From Rhodocyclaceae bacterium (GTDB taxonomy: Bacteria > Pseudomonadota > Gammaproteobacteria > Burkholderiales > Rhodocyclaceae), in NCBI GenBank assembly GCA_030681195.1, contig JAUXXJ010000004.1, forward strand, positions 186,001 through 250,000: DNA of 64,000 nt, written 5' to 3'. Both the position numbers and the translations under genes were made by a program. This document shows, piece by piece, positions 41,492 to 50,486 of this stretch (position 1 is the stretch's first letter; the number at the start of each line of letters is the position of its first letter). The notes below the pieces were generated by a model, which was not told the origin of the DNA, did no database searches, and saw nothing but the letters and a program-made list of their open reading frames with translations.

Positions 41492-43087
41492 TTATTTCCT
41501 GAACATCGCCAGCATGCGGCGGGTGACGGCGAAGCCGCCGAACATGTTGATGGCCGTGAGGACCAGCGCGAATACCGCCAGTCCGAGAATCCAGCCCGAG
41601 GGCCGACCGTCGGCCGCGGCTTCCAGCGGCGGGGCCACCTGCACCAGCGCGCCGATGGCGATGATGCTGGAAATGGCGTTGGTCACGCTCATCAGCGGCG
41701 TATGCAGCGCAGGGGTGACGTTCCACACCACCATGTAGCCAACGAAGCAGGCCAGAATGAAGACGGTGAAGTGCGACAGGAACGAGGCCGGGGCAAAGGC
41801 ACCGACCAGCCAGAACAGCAGCGCGCCGCCGCCGAAGAGCATGGCAAGGCTACTACCTGACATGGGCGCGCCGGCACCGTGGCCATGCCCCCCCTTCTTG
41901 GCCGCCGGGGCGGCAGCAGCAGTTGCGGGCTTGGCGGGTGCAGCCGCCGCAACCTTGGGCGCGGGGGCCGGCCAGGTAATGGCGCCGTCCTTGATCACGG
42001 TCAGGCCACGAATGGCGTCATCTTCCATGTTGACGTCGATGAGGCCATCTTTGGTTTTGCACAACTCTTCGGTGAGGCGCAGCAGGTTGTTGGCGTACAG
42101 CGTCGACGACTGGCGCGCCAGACGACTGACCAGATCCGTGTAGCCGATGATCGTGACACCGTGCTTGACGACGGCCTGACCGGGTTCGGTCAGTTCGCAG
42201 TTGCCGCCCTGCTCGGCAGCCATGTCGACGATGACGCTGCCCGGCTTCATGCTCTGCACCATCTCGGCGGTGATGAGCTTGGGCGCGGGCTTGCCGGGAA
42301 TCAGTGCGGTGGTGATGATGATGTCGACTTCGCGGGCCTGCTTGGCGTACATCTCGCGCTGGGCCTGTTGGAAGCCTTCCGACATTACCTTGGCGTAACC
42401 GCCGCCACCGGAACCTTCTTCCTCGTAATCGACCTTGACGAATTCACCGCCCAGCGACACGACCTGATCGGCCACTTCGGCGCGCGTGTCGTTGGCGCGC
42501 ACGATGGCACCGAGACCGGCAGCCGTGCCGATGGCAGCCAGGCCAGCAACGCCGGCGCCGGCAATGAAGACCTTGGCGGGCGGCACCTTGCCTGCGGCGG
42601 TGATCTGGCCGTTGAAGAAGCGACCGAAGGCGTTGGCGGCTTCGATCACGGCACGGTAGCCGGCGACGCCCGCCTGTGAGGTCAGGGCGTCCATCTTCTG
42701 GGCGCGGGAAAGGGTGCGCGGCAAGGCGTCGATGGCCAACGCGGTGACTTTCTTCGCGGCCAGTTGCTGCATCAGTTCGGGGTTCTGCGCCGGCCAGAGG
42801 AAGCCGATCAGGGTCTGGCCTTCCTTCATCAAACCAACTTCAGCGTTGGAGGGTGCGCGCACCTTGAGAACGATGTCGGACGATGACCAAAGGCTGGCCG
42901 CATCGGCAGCAATTTCTGCCCCGGCGGTGCGATAGGTATCGTCGGCAAAATTGGCGGCATCGCCGGCGCCGCGCTCGACGCGTACGGCAAAGCCCAGCTT
43001 GATCAGTTTTTCGACAACGTCCGGCACGGTTGCGACGCGCTTTTCGCCCGCAAACGTCTCTCTCGGTACTCCGATAGTCAACGGCAT
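41492..43087 (-). CDS. pntA: NAD(P) transhydrogenase subunit alpha
   Basis: The protein has 531 residues. An NAD(H)-binding domain (about 1-370, with the [13 protein letters not shown] nucleotide loop) is followed by an alanine- and proline-rich linker (about 380-425, including a GHGHG stretch) and four membrane helices (about 430-525). It is the full-length, undivided form of PntA as in enterobacteria. It forms an operon with pntB and starts 16 nt after the phosphatase gene upstream. The low-complexity linker is longer than usual but has no interspersed element. Confidence is very high. Confidence 0.97.
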   Translation of the reverse strand: MPLTIGVPRETFAGEKRVATVPDVVEKLIKLGFAVRVERGAGDAANFADDTYRTAGAEIAADAASLWSSSDIVLKVRAPSNAEVGLMKEGQTLIGFLWPAQNPELMQQLAAKKVTALAIDALPRTLSRAQKMDALTSQAGVAGYRAVIEAANAFGRFFNGQITAAGKVPPAKVFIAGAGVAGLAAIGTAAGLGAIVRANDTRAEVADQVVSLGGEFVKVDYEEEGSGGGGYAKVMSEGFQQAQREMYAKQAREVDIIITTALIPGKPAPKLITAEMVQSMKPGSVIVDMAAEQGGNCELTEPGQAVVKHGVTIIGYTDLVSRLARQSSTLYANNLLRLTEELCKTKDGLIDVNMEDDAIRGLTVIKDGAITWPAPAPKVAAAAPAKPATAAAAPAAKKGGHGHGAGAPMSGSSLAMLFGGGALLFWLVGAFAPASFLSHFTVFILACFVGYMVVWNVTPALHTPLMSVTNAISSIIAIGALVQVAPPLEAAADGRPSGWILGLAVFALVLTAINMFGGFAVTRRMLAMFRK

Positions 43088-43103
43088 AGTGTTCCCCTCT
43101 GTT

Positions 43104-43895
43104 TTACTTAACCGGCGACCGCTTCCATGGCGGTGGCGCCTTTTCCTCTTCGAGCTGCTTCAGACGCACAAGCGCCAGCGAGCAATTGTCCCCCCTGCCC
43201 TTGGCGCGGTCGCGCGCTGTATTGATCAGAATTTCGGCGGCCTGACGCACCGGAAACTCCTTGAGTATCTTGCCCAGTTCCTCGTCACTGAAATACGCCC
43301 ACAGGCCATCCGAACACAGCAGGAAACAGTCGCCGTCCTGCAACGGTGCGGTCTGGCCAAAATCGATCTTGGGTGGATCATTGTCGCCCAGACAGGAGAT
43401 CAGCAGGTTTTTCTGCGGATGCGTCTCGGCCTGTTCCTCGGTGAGATAACCCATCTTCACCAGATTCATCACGTGCGAATGATCGTAGCTGCGCGAGATT
43501 TTCTCGCCATTGCGGTAATGATAGATGCGCGAATCGCCGCAGTGCGCCCAGTCGGCCCGGCCCGGCTGCAGGATCAGCGCGCAGGCGGTGCTGTGCGGAT
43601 CTTGCTCGCTGGACATGGCCGACAGTTTGATGCCGTCGTGGGCGTCGTTGATGCCAGCCGCCAGCGTGGCCTGGATATCGCCGGCCGCCAGCCCGCCGGA
43701 CTGGAAATTCGTTTTAGCCGAATGGACGACCTGCTCGGCCGCCATGGCGCCACCGGTGTGTCCACCCATGCCATCGGCCAACACCGCCAGCAGCGTGCCT
43801 TTATGCGTAGGGTGCGCAAACAGACCAACGCGATCCTGCTGCTCGGAACGGTCGCCGATATGTTGTGCGGTGCAGGTTTCGATGTTGAAAGGCAT
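43104..43895 (-). CDS. PP2C-family serine/threonine protein phosphatase
   Basis: The 263-residue protein spans one PP2C domain with metal-site motifs GDRSEQQDR near the start, [11 protein letters not shown], and [13 protein letters not shown] near the end. Such Stp-type enzymes reverse Ser/Thr phosphorylation by Hanks-type kinases; no kinase gene is in the window. It is sandwiched between an HDOD gene (2 nt upstream) and pntA, which suggests one transcript. It is not the SpoIIE subtype found in the REC-PP2C protein and is unlikely to serve the same STAS partner. Confidence 0.92.
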   Translation of the reverse strand: MPFNIETCTAQHIGDRSEQQDRVGLFAHPTHKGTLLAVLADGMGGHTGGAMAAEQVVHSAKTNFQSGGLAAGDIQATLAAGINDAHDGIKLSAMSSEQDPHSTACALILQPGRADWAHCGDSRIYHYRNGEKISRSYDHSHVMNLVKMGYLTEEQAETHPQKNLLISCLGDNDPPKIDFGQTAPLQDGDCFLLCSDGLWAYFSDEELGKILKEFPVRQAAEILINTARDRAKGRGDNCSLALVRLKQLEEEKAPPPWKRSPVK

Positions 43896-43897
43896 GA

Positions 43898-44743
43898 TCA
43901 GTGTTTATCGAGAAAGCGGCCGCTCATCAGTTCGTAAAAATCCTTTTCCTCATCCTGCCCCAGGCCAAGTTCGGAGATCACACGCGGGCCGATCTTGTCC
44001 CACAAGGAATCATCCACATCATGGAGCCGATGATAAAAATGGCTCGCGGCCTGCACGATGGCGACCAGGCTCACCGAGGCGCCGATGGTTTTTTCCTCGG
44101 GCAGATCGTGGTGAAAGCGGATGGCATCACAGACAAAATCCGGCAGCCCCCAGTGGCGGGCCACCAGATAGCCGACTGAACAATGGTCGACGTCAAACTT
44201 TGTATCTTCCGCAGAGAGATTCGGCCAGCAGGTGGCATTTTCCAGTTTGAGCGTTTCGCAGTATTTCGGGAAACGCATCATCAGCACCGGCACGCCACAC
44301 TCGTGGAAAATACCGGCCAGATAGGCCTGCTCGGGAAAGACGTTGCACACGGAAACGCGATCGTCGGCGATGATCGACGCCATCTGCGCGATTTCATGCG
44401 CACGGTTCCAGAAAATATCGAACGCGCGCCGCGTACTGTCGCAAATCGTGGTGGTCAGGGAAACCGCCTGCACCAAGCTGAACACCTGCTTGATCCCCAC
44501 CACCATGAGGATCTGATCAAGCGTCTTGGCATTGCGGGCGCGCGCAAAGGCGGGCGAACGGGTGGCCTTGAACAGCAGCGAAACGATGCCGGGGTCTTGC
44601 GTAATGACCTTGGAGACCGAGCGCATGTCATAGTCTTCGGACGCCAGCAGCTTTTGCAGTTCCAGCAGCACGCGGGGCTGCGGGGGGATTTTCACACCCT
44701 GCTTGGCCAACTGCTTGAGGGCTTCCTGCTCGTTGATCTGCAT
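43898..44743 (-). CDS. HDOD domain protein
   Basis: The 281-residue protein has an HDOD domain over about residues 15-215. A partial HD-like pattern is visible (FHECGVPVLMMRFP and the VDHCSVGYLVARHWG segment). It resembles the HDOD protein at 2553-3452 in general layout. Such proteins often act as adaptors in c-di-GMP and stress circuits. It lies 10 nt downstream of glcF and 2 nt before the PP2C phosphatase gene, so it could be transcribed from the glycolate operon as well as its own promoter. Confidence 0.88.
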   Translation of the reverse strand: MQINEQEALKQLAKQGVKIPPQPRVLLELQKLLASEDYDMRSVSKVITQDPGIVSLLFKATRSPAFARARNAKTLDQILMVVGIKQVFSLVQAVSLTTTICDSTRRAFDIFWNRAHEIAQMASIIADDRVSVCNVFPEQAYLAGIFHECGVPVLMMRFPKYCETLKLENATCWPNLSAEDTKFDVDHCSVGYLVARHWGLPDFVCDAIRFHHDLPEEKTIGASVSLVAIVQAASHFYHRLHDVDDSLWDKIGPRVISELGLGQDEEKDFYELMSGRFLDKH

Positions 44744-44753
44744 TTTTATTTTC

Positions 44754-46028
44754 CTAGTGCGCCAGTCTCTCGTCCAGCCATTCTATCCAGTGTTTGATCG
44801 GCAGATTCGTCCCTGCTTGCAGATGGGCAATACAGCCAATATTGGCGCTGGCGATGCCGTCGGGCTGGCCGGCCGTCAGGGCAGCGAGTTTGTTATTCCG
44901 CAGTTGCAAGGATATTTCAGGCTGGAGGATGGAGTAAGTACCTGCCGACCCGCAACACAAGTGACCATCGGCCACCGGCGTCAGGTCAAACCCCGCCGCC
45001 GCCAGTATCTGTTCAACCCCGCCCTTGAGCTTGAGGCCGTGCTGTAGGGTACAGGGGGAGTGGAAGGCCAACGGATGCCGTCCAGCCAGCAGGGAGGCCG
45101 TCAGGCCGGAAGCGGCCCGAAGAGGCTGCGCCGACTTTTCGAGCAACGCCAGCAAAGCCGTTTTCTCGGCGGCAACGACTTCACTGACATCACGCGCCAG
45201 TTCGGCAATCCGCGCCGCTTTCTCGGCGTAAGCCGCGTCGTCCTGCAACAGATGGCCGTAATCCTTGACCTGCACGCCGCAGCCCGAGGCGGTCATCACA
45301 ATCGCCTCGGCCCCGGCCGTCACATGCGGCCACCAGGCGTCGATATTGCGCCGGGCATTCTCCTGCGCCCCGGCGGCATCGTTCAAATGCAATTTGACGG
45401 CGCCACAGCAGCCGGCCTCGCTGGCTTCGAAGAGATGGATGCCGAGTTTCGCCAGCACGCGCTTCGCCGCGCCGTTGATGTTCGGGTACATGCTCGGCTG
45501 GGCGCAACCGGCCAGCACCAGCATCTTTCGGGTGCCCGTATCGGGCGCCAGCGTGCCGGCCGAGGTCAGCGGCGGCACCTTGGCTTTCAAGGCGCCGGGC
45601 AGCAACAGTCGCACCATCTGGCCCAGCTTCATGGCCGTGCCAAATACGACCGGACGCGGCAGAATCTCACGCAAAACGCCGCGCAGGAAGGCGTCGACAC
45701 CCCTGCGCGGTACGCGCTCCTCAACCGCCATGCGGCCGATATCCAGCAGCCGCGAGTAATGCACGCCGGACGGGCAGGTCGACTCGCAGGCGCGGCAGGT
45801 CAGGCAGCGATCCAGATGCAGGCGCGTCTTCTCGGTCGGCGGCACACCCTCCAAGACCTGTTTGATCAGGTAGATGCGGCCACGCGGCCCGTCGAGTTCG
45901 TCGCCGAGCAACTGGTAGGTCGGGCAGGTCGCTGTGCAGAAGCCGCAGTGCACGCATTTCCTGAGAATCGCCTCGGCCTCCCTGCCCGCCTGGGTACCGC
46001 GAATGAAATCGGCAAGATGCGTCTCCAT
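44754..46028 (-). CDS. glcF: Glycolate oxidase iron-sulfur subunit
   Basis: The 424-residue protein carries two [4Fe-4S] ferredoxin motifs (CVHCGFCTATCPTY and CLTCRACESTCPSG, about 25-95) and two CCG domains (SEAGCCGAVKLH and HLCCGSAGTYS), as expected for GlcF, which passes electrons from glycolate oxidation to the quinone pool with GlcD and GlcE. A 63-nt element copy adds about 21 residues (about 296-317, KSAQPLRAASGL and onward) between the two CCG regions. Here the element is read in a different frame from the KVG frame. Start ATG 46028 is 2 nt after the glcE stop; the longer ORF to 46481 is glcE antiframe. Confidence 0.95.
   Translation of the reverse strand: METHLADFIRGTQAGREAEAILRKCVHCGFCTATCPTYQLLGDELDGPRGRIYLIKQVLEGVPPTEKTRLHLDRCLTCRACESTCPSGVHYSRLLDIGRMAVEERVPRRGVDAFLRGVLREILPRPVVFGTAMKLGQMVRLLLPGALKAKVPPLTSAGTLAPDTGTRKMLVLAGCAQPSMYPNINGAAKRVLAKLGIHLFEASEAGCCGAVKLHLNDAAGAQENARRNIDAWWPHVTAGAEAIVMTASGCGVQVKDYGHLLQDDAAYAEKAARIAELARDVSEVVAAEKTALLALLEKSAQPLRAASGLTASLLAGRHPLAFHSPCTLQHGLKLKGGVEQILAAAGFDLTPVADGHLCCGSAGTYSILQPEISLQLRNNKLAALTAGQPDGIASANIGCIAHLQAGTNLPIKHWIEWLDERLAH
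45077..45139 (+). repeat. Interspersed coding element, long type, copy 7
   Basis: A 63-nt copy: left arm with one change, a 39-nt middle rich in GGCC words, and the right arm. It lies in glcF and is translated in the SAQPLRAASGL frame, one base off the KVG frame used by the copy at 51393. Confidence 0.88.
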
Positions 46029-46030
46029 GC

Positions 46031-47071
46031 TCAGAAATCCTTGTAGAGACGGCCGGGGTTGAAGAGGCCCTGCGGATCGAAAGCCGCCTTGAGGTTCTTG
46101 TGTAACGCCATCAGCGGGGGAGGCAAGGGGGCAAAGGCACCAACCTGCGCTTTCAGTTCGGCCGGTGCGCGATAGAGCGTGGCGCTGCCGCCGACGGCAG
46201 AAGCGGCGGCACGAATCGTCTCGGGCGGCGCATCGCTCTTCAGCCAGCGCAGCGCGCCGCCCCATTCGATCAACTGTTCGCCGGGCAGCTTGAACTCGGG
46301 TGCCGTCGACGGCACCGAAAGACGCCAGAGCGTTTCGGTGTTGAAGAAGTCTGTCGTTTGGTCGCGCAGCGTGTCCCAAAAACCTGCATCTGCCGTCCCG
46401 CCAACGCCGACTTTTTGTTGCGCTGCCTCGACGGCAGCCCGCGCCCCAGCCAGTCGAATCGTCAGCACGCCGGCTTCCCACGCACTGGCCACCATCGGCA
46501 GTGGCTGACCGGCCCAGCGGTTGAGCTTGTCGAGGGCAGCCGCTTGCGCCATCTCGAAACGCAACGTGGCATCCGCCACCGGCTTTGGCAACACCTTCAG
46601 CGACACCTCGGTAATCAGCCCCAGCGTCCCCAGGCTGCCGGCGATCACGCGCGACACATCGTAGCCGGCGACGTTCTTCATCACTTGCCCGCCGAAGTTC
46701 AATTCGCGCGCCGCGCCATCAAGCAGCTTCACCCCCAGCACGAAGTCGCGGAGTGCCCCCGCGCTGACGCGGCGCGGGCCGGACAAGCCCGCGGCCACCA
46801 CACCGCCGATGGTCGACTCTGCGGAAAAGCGCGGCGGTTCGAAGGCCAGACACTGGCCCTGCGCGGCCAGCGCTGCTTCGATCTCGGCCAGCGGCGTGCC
46901 GCACTTCGCCGTCACGTACAACTCGGTTGGCTCGTAGGCGACGATGCCGCTGTAGGCGCGGGTATCGAGCATCTCACCCTGCGGCGGATTGCCGTAAAAG
47001 TCCTTGCTGCCCGCGCCACGGATGCACAAGGCCTGCCCGGCGCGAATCTGCGCTTTGAATTGCTCGATCAT
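46031..47071 (-). CDS. glcE: Glycolate oxidase FAD-binding subunit
   Basis: The 346-residue protein is a short FAD_binding_4-type subunit (FAD region about 15-180, with the sequence AGLSGPRRVSAGALRDFVLG). GlcE assists GlcD in glycolate oxidation. Residues 219-226 are KVGVGGTA from an element copy, in a segment between the FAD-binding part and the C-terminus. ATG 47071 overlaps the glcD stop in the form TAATG. The C-terminal phrase FDPQGLFNPGRL matches the end of GlcD-type proteins. Confidence 0.95.
   Translation of the reverse strand: MIEQFKAQIRAGQALCIRGAGSKDFYGNPPQGEMLDTRAYSGIVAYEPTELYVTAKCGTPLAEIEAALAAQGQCLAFEPPRFSAESTIGGVVAAGLSGPRRVSAGALRDFVLGVKLLDGAARELNFGGQVMKNVAGYDVSRVIAGSLGTLGLITEVSLKVLPKPVADATLRFEMAQAAALDKLNRWAGQPLPMVASAWEAGVLTIRLAGARAAVEAAQQKVGVGGTADAGFWDTLRDQTTDFFNTETLWRLSVPSTAPEFKLPGEQLIEWGGALRWLKSDAPPETIRAAASAVGGSATLYRAPAELKAQVGAFAPLPPPLMALHKNLKAAFDPQGLFNPGRLYKDF
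46392..46415 (+). repeat. Interspersed coding element, short type, copy 8
   Basis: A 24-nt copy with one change (CCAACG for CCAGCG). It reads KVGVGGTA in frame in glcE. Confidence 0.87.
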
Positions 47072-48573
47072 TAAAAGCGCTCCAGTTCGGGATGGGCCAG
47101 TTGGCCCTGATGCACGTGCATGCGGCCAAACTCGGCGCAGCGGTGCAGCGTCGGAATCGCCTTGTCGGGATTCAGCAGTCCTTGCGGGTCGAAAGCCGCC
47201 TTGACGCGATGGAAGGCCGCCAGTTCGTCGCTGGCAAACTGCACACACATTGAGTTGATCTTCTCGTAGCCGACGCCATGCTCGCCAGTAATCGCACCAC
47301 CGAGTTTCACCGTCAGTTCGAGAATCTCGGCGCCGAAGGTTTCGGTGCGCTCCAACTCGCCCGGCACGTTGGCATCGTAAAGAATCAGCGGATGCAGGTT
47401 GCCGTCACCGGCATGAAAAACATTCACGCAACGCAGGCCATACTTGGTTTCCATGTCGTTGATGGCCGTCAGCATCTCAGCCAGGCGCTTGCGGGGAATC
47501 GTGCCGTCCATGCAGTAGTAGTCAGGCGAAATGCTGCCCACCGCCGGGAAGGCCGCCTTGCGTCCGGCCCAGAAACGCAGGCGCTCGGCATCATCATTGG
47601 AAACGCGAATCTCGCTGGCGCCACTCCGTTCCAATACTCCCCGCATCGCGGCGATTTCCTCTTCCACCTCTTCCGGCGTGCCATCGGATTCGGCCAGCAA
47701 AATCGCCGCCGCATTCAAGTCGTAACCGGCCTTGACGAAAGGTTCAACCGCTGCCGTCGCCTGCTTGTCCATCATTTCCAGCCCGGCGGGAATGATGCCG
47801 GCGGCGATGATGTCGGCCACCGCCGTACCGGCCTTGGTCACGGCATCGAAGGACGCCATGATGACGCGCGCCACCTCGGGCTTGGGCACCAGTTTGACCG
47901 TCACCTCGGTCACCACTGCCAGCAAGCCTTCCGAACCGATCATCAGCGCCAGCAGGTCGTAGCCTGGTGCATCGAGCGCATGATTGCCGAACTCGACGAT
48001 CTCGCCGGCAATGGTGACAGCGCGCACACGCAGCACGTTGTGCACCGTCAGGCCGTACTTGAGACAATGCACGCCACCGGAGTTCTCGGCGATGTTGCCG
48101 CCGATGGTGCAGGCAATCTGCGAACTCGGGTCCGGCGCGTAATACAAGCCATGCGGTGCCGCCGCCTCGGAAATCGCAAGATTGCGCACCCCCGGCTGGA
48201 CCACGGCCGTGCGCGCATAGGGATCAAGCGCCACGATGCGCTTCATCTTGGCGAGACTCAGCACCACGCCATGTTCGTTCGGCAGCGCACCGCCCGATAG
48301 TCCCGTACCGGCACCGCGCGCCACCACCGGCACACCGAGCCGATGACAGGCCTTGAGCACGTCCACCACCTGCGCCTCATCTTCGGGCAGCGCCACCGCC
48401 AACGGCACACGACGATAAGCCGACAGGCCGTCGCACTCATAGGGCTTCAGGTCTTCATGATCGGCCAGCAACGACGCCGCCGGCAATACGGCTGCGAGGG
48501 CCTCTAGCAATGCGGCTCGATCAACGTCGGAAAAATCCTGGTCGCGTTCGTGGCTGTGGGTGCGTGTCGTCAT
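47071..48573 (-). CDS. glcD: Glycolate oxidase catalytic subunit (FAD-linked)
   Basis: The protein has 500 residues: an FAD_binding_4 domain (about 55-235, with GAGTGLSGGALP and the pyrophosphate loop) and an FAD-oxidase C domain (about 240-485, with HAGDGNLHPL and GEHGVG). It oxidises glycolate to glyoxylate. The start overlaps the glycerate kinase stop by 4 nt. No element copy is present. The related D-lactate dehydrogenase family is possible in principle, but the glcE and glcF partners settle the assignment. Confidence 0.96.
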   Translation of the reverse strand: MTTRTHSHERDQDFSDVDRAALLEALAAVLPAASLLADHEDLKPYECDGLSAYRRVPLAVALPEDEAQVVDVLKACHRLGVPVVARGAGTGLSGGALPNEHGVVLSLAKMKRIVALDPYARTAVVQPGVRNLAISEAAAPHGLYYAPDPSSQIACTIGGNIAENSGGVHCLKYGLTVHNVLRVRAVTIAGEIVEFGNHALDAPGYDLLALMIGSEGLLAVVTEVTVKLVPKPEVARVIMASFDAVTKAGTAVADIIAAGIIPAGLEMMDKQATAAVEPFVKAGYDLNAAAILLAESDGTPEEVEEEIAAMRGVLERSGASEIRVSNDDAERLRFWAGRKAAFPAVGSISPDYYCMDGTIPRKRLAEMLTAINDMETKYGLRCVNVFHAGDGNLHPLILYDANVPGELERTETFGAEILELTVKLGGAITGEHGVGYEKINSMCVQFASDELAAFHRVKAAFDPQGLLNPDKAIPTLHRCAEFGRMHVHQGQLAHPELERF

Positions 48574-49742
48574 GGCGAAAGGTAAATTGCGCGAAAGTCG
48601 TTCACATTGGTGCGGGTCGGGCCGGTGACAACCAAATCGTCCAACGCCGCGAAGAAGCCGTAAGCGTCATTCTCCACCAGCTTCGCCCGCGCGTCCACGT
48701 TCTGCGCAGCGGCGCGGGACAGCGTGTCGGGGCCGATGCGCGCGCCGGCATTGTCTTCCGAACCGTCGATGCCATCCGTATCGCAGGCAATAGCGTAGAT
48801 GCCGGGCGTTCCTTTCAAAGCGATGGTCAGCGCCAGCAGGAACTCGGCATTGCGCCCGCCGCGTCCACTGCCGCGCACTGTCACTGTCGTTTCGCCACCG
48901 GAGAGCAGGACACAGGGTGGCCTGACCGGCAGGCCATGCGACTTGCACGACAGCGCGACCCCCGCCAGTGCCTTCGCCACCTCGCGCGCCTCGCCTTCGA
49001 TGCGGTCGCCAAGAATCAATGGGGTGACACCCGCCTGACGCGCCACTGCCGCAGCAGCCTGCAGGGCATCCTGTGCCGTGGCGATCACGCGCGTCTCGCA
49101 GCGCGCATAAGCCGGCTCATCGGGCGCCGGCACCGTCGGCCCGGAGGCGATAGTCGCCGGATCGTCGCCGGGCACATCGGAAATCGCCAGCGTCAGCACC
49201 CGCGCCGGCATGGCGGCAGCAGCCAGCTTGCCACCCTTGATGGCCGACATCGCCTTGCGCGCCGCGTTAATTTCATGGATCGACGCGCCGTTCTTCAACA
49301 ACTCACGCGTCCGCGCCTGCTTTTCCGCCAGCGTAATGCCCGGCGCCGGCAGTGCCAGCAAGGCCGAACCGCCGCCCGACATCAGCGCAAGCACCAAATC
49401 GTCTGCTGTCAGTCCTTGCACGGCCGCAAGAATGCGCCGCGCCGCGTCCTGCCCCGCCTCGTCCGGCACCGGATGCGCCGCCTCGACCACCTCGATTTTT
49501 CTGGTCGATACGCCATGCCCGTAGCGCGTCACCACCAGACCCGCAACGCGATCCAACTGCGCGGCCCAGGCCGCTTCCACAGCCGCCGCCATCGCCGCCG
49601 CCGCCTTTCCCGCCCCCACCACCACAATGCGTCCCCTGATCGTCGCCGGGTCGGGCAGATGCAACGGCACGCAGCGCGCCGGAGCGGCAGCGGCCAGCGC
49701 CGCGTCGAACAGGCGCCGAAGAAAGTCGCGGGAATCAAGCAT
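48570..49742 (-). CDS. gckA: Glycerate 2-kinase (MOFRL family)
   Basis: The 390-residue protein has a DUF4147/glycerate-kinase N-terminal domain (about 5-240, with GAGKAAAAMA and ALMSGGGSAL) and a MOFRL domain (about 285-385, with GRGGRNAEFLLAL and DGIDGSEDNAGA). Proteins of this family were once annotated as hydroxypyruvate reductase (TtuD) but phosphorylate glycerate to 2-phosphoglycerate. It heads the operon gckA-glcDEF: glycolate to glyoxylate, with glycerate produced from it entering glycolysis. A glyoxylate carboligase and tartronate semialdehyde reductase are not in the window, though hyi is close by. Confidence 0.9.
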   Translation of the reverse strand: MLDSRDFLRRLFDAALAAAAPARCVPLHLPDPATIRGRIVVVGAGKAAAAMAAAVEAAWAAQLDRVAGLVVTRYGHGVSTRKIEVVEAAHPVPDEAGQDAARRILAAVQGLTADDLVLALMSGGGSALLALPAPGITLAEKQARTRELLKNGASIHEINAARKAMSAIKGGKLAAAAMPARVLTLAISDVPGDDPATIASGPTVPAPDEPAYARCETRVIATAQDALQAAAAVARQAGVTPLILGDRIEGEAREVAKALAGVALSCKSHGLPVRPPCVLLSGGETTVTVRGSGRGGRNAEFLLALTIALKGTPGIYAIACDTDGIDGSEDNAGARIGPDTLSRAAAQNVDARAKLVENDAYGFFAALDDLVVTGPTRTNVNDFRAIYLSP

Positions 49743-49782
49743 CGCCGCACTATACCTGCGCTTTCACCCCCGCCCGCCGCTC

Positions 49783-49807
49783 AAAATGTCGACGTTGGCA
49801 GGACAGC
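49783..49807 (-). repeat. Interspersed coding element, short type, copy 9 (diverged, reverse)
   Basis: The plus strand reads AAAATGTCGACGTTGGC then AGGACAGC, differing from the consensus at about five places. It lies in the gap between gckA and brnT and is in the orientation opposite to the genic copies. I consider it a decayed copy. Confidence 0.55.
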
Positions 49808-49841
49808 ATATGCGCCCCCAACACACCCCCAACACAACTAT

Positions 49842-49869
49842 TTGACAATATGCATTTGATGCATACAAT
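49842..49869 (+). promoter_or_regulatory. brnTA promoter with palindromic operator
   Basis: TTGACA (49842-49847) and TACAAT (49864-49869) are 16 nt apart. A perfect inverted repeat, TATGCAT-TTG-ATGCATA (49849-49865), fills the spacer. This fits autoregulation by the BrnA antitoxin, which is known to repress its own operon. The brnT start follows at 49876. Confidence 0.75.
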
Positions 49870-49875
49870 AACCCC

Positions 49876-50145
49876 ATGAAGATCGCGTTCGATCCCGCCA
49901 AGAATCGGCTCAATATCAAGACGCATCGTGTCGATCTGGCGGATGTTGAAGCCGTTTTCTTCGATCCGATGGCTCTGACTTGCGAGGACCGCGACCATGG
50001 CGAGGAGCGTTTTGTCACGCTTGGCATGGATGGTTTTGGACGCTTACTGGTCGTGGCCTACACCTATCGCGGCGAGGATGGGATTCGGGTGTTTTCCGCC
50101 CGCGATGCCGAACCACACGAACGACGCGCCTACGAAGAGGGTTAG
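49876..50145 (+). CDS. brnT: BrnT-family ribonuclease toxin
   Basis: The 89-residue protein matches BrnT toxins: FDPAKNRLNIKTHRV at the start, VFFDP, and the terminal SARDAEPHERRAYEE pattern. BrnT has a RelE-like fold and inhibits translation. The conserved charged residues of the family (in EERFVTLG, RVFSAR and HERRAYE) are present, so it may be active. The gene comes before its antitoxin with 3 nt between them, the usual brnTA order, and has its own promoter. Its insertion between the glycolate operon and hyi, on the opposite strand, suggests acquisition. Confidence 0.92.
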   Translation: MKIAFDPAKNRLNIKTHRVDLADVEAVFFDPMALTCEDRDHGEERFVTLGMDGFGRLLVVAYTYRGEDGIRVFSARDAEPHERRAYEEG

Positions 50146-50148
50146 ATC

Positions 50149-50397
50149 ATGAAAGAAAAATACGACTTCAAGGCCGCCAAGCGCGGTGCGGTGGTCGAGT
50201 CCACCGGCAAGACCCGCATCACCATTTTTCTCGACGACGATGTGCTGGAAGCTTTCCGCCAGCGCGCCGCCAGCGAAGGCAAGGGCTACCAGACGCTGAT
50301 CAACGACACCCTGCGTCAGGCGATCACGCCAGGAGCCGCCCCGGTCACGGTGGATGCCTTGCGCCGCGTACTACGTGAAGAACTCCACGCTGCCTGA
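50149..50397 (+). CDS. brnA: BrnA-family antitoxin
   Basis: The 82-residue protein has the ribbon-helix-helix-like core TRITIFLDDDVLEAFRQRA and the GYQTLINDTLRQAI segment typical of BrnA. It neutralises BrnT and binds the operator. The last residues fall just before the long element copy at 50421. The start is ATG 50149, 3 nt after brnT. Confidence 0.92.
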   Translation: MKEKYDFKAAKRGAVVESTGKTRITIFLDDDVLEAFRQRAASEGKGYQTLINDTLRQAITPGAAPVTVDALRRVLREELHAA

Positions 50398-50420
50398 CAC
50401 ATCCTTCCGGCAGAAACCAC

Positions 50421-50486
50421 GCCGTCCCTCCAGCAGGGAGGCCGTCAGGCCGGAAGCGGCGGCCCGAAGAGGCTGCGCCGACTTTT
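50421..50486 (+). repeat. Interspersed coding element, long type, copy 10 (66 nt)
   Basis: Left arm with one change, a 42-nt middle (one extra GGC compared with the other long copies) and the right arm. On the minus strand it begins inside the hyi stop codon: the TAA is formed by a T plus the first A bases of the element. Confidence 0.88.
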
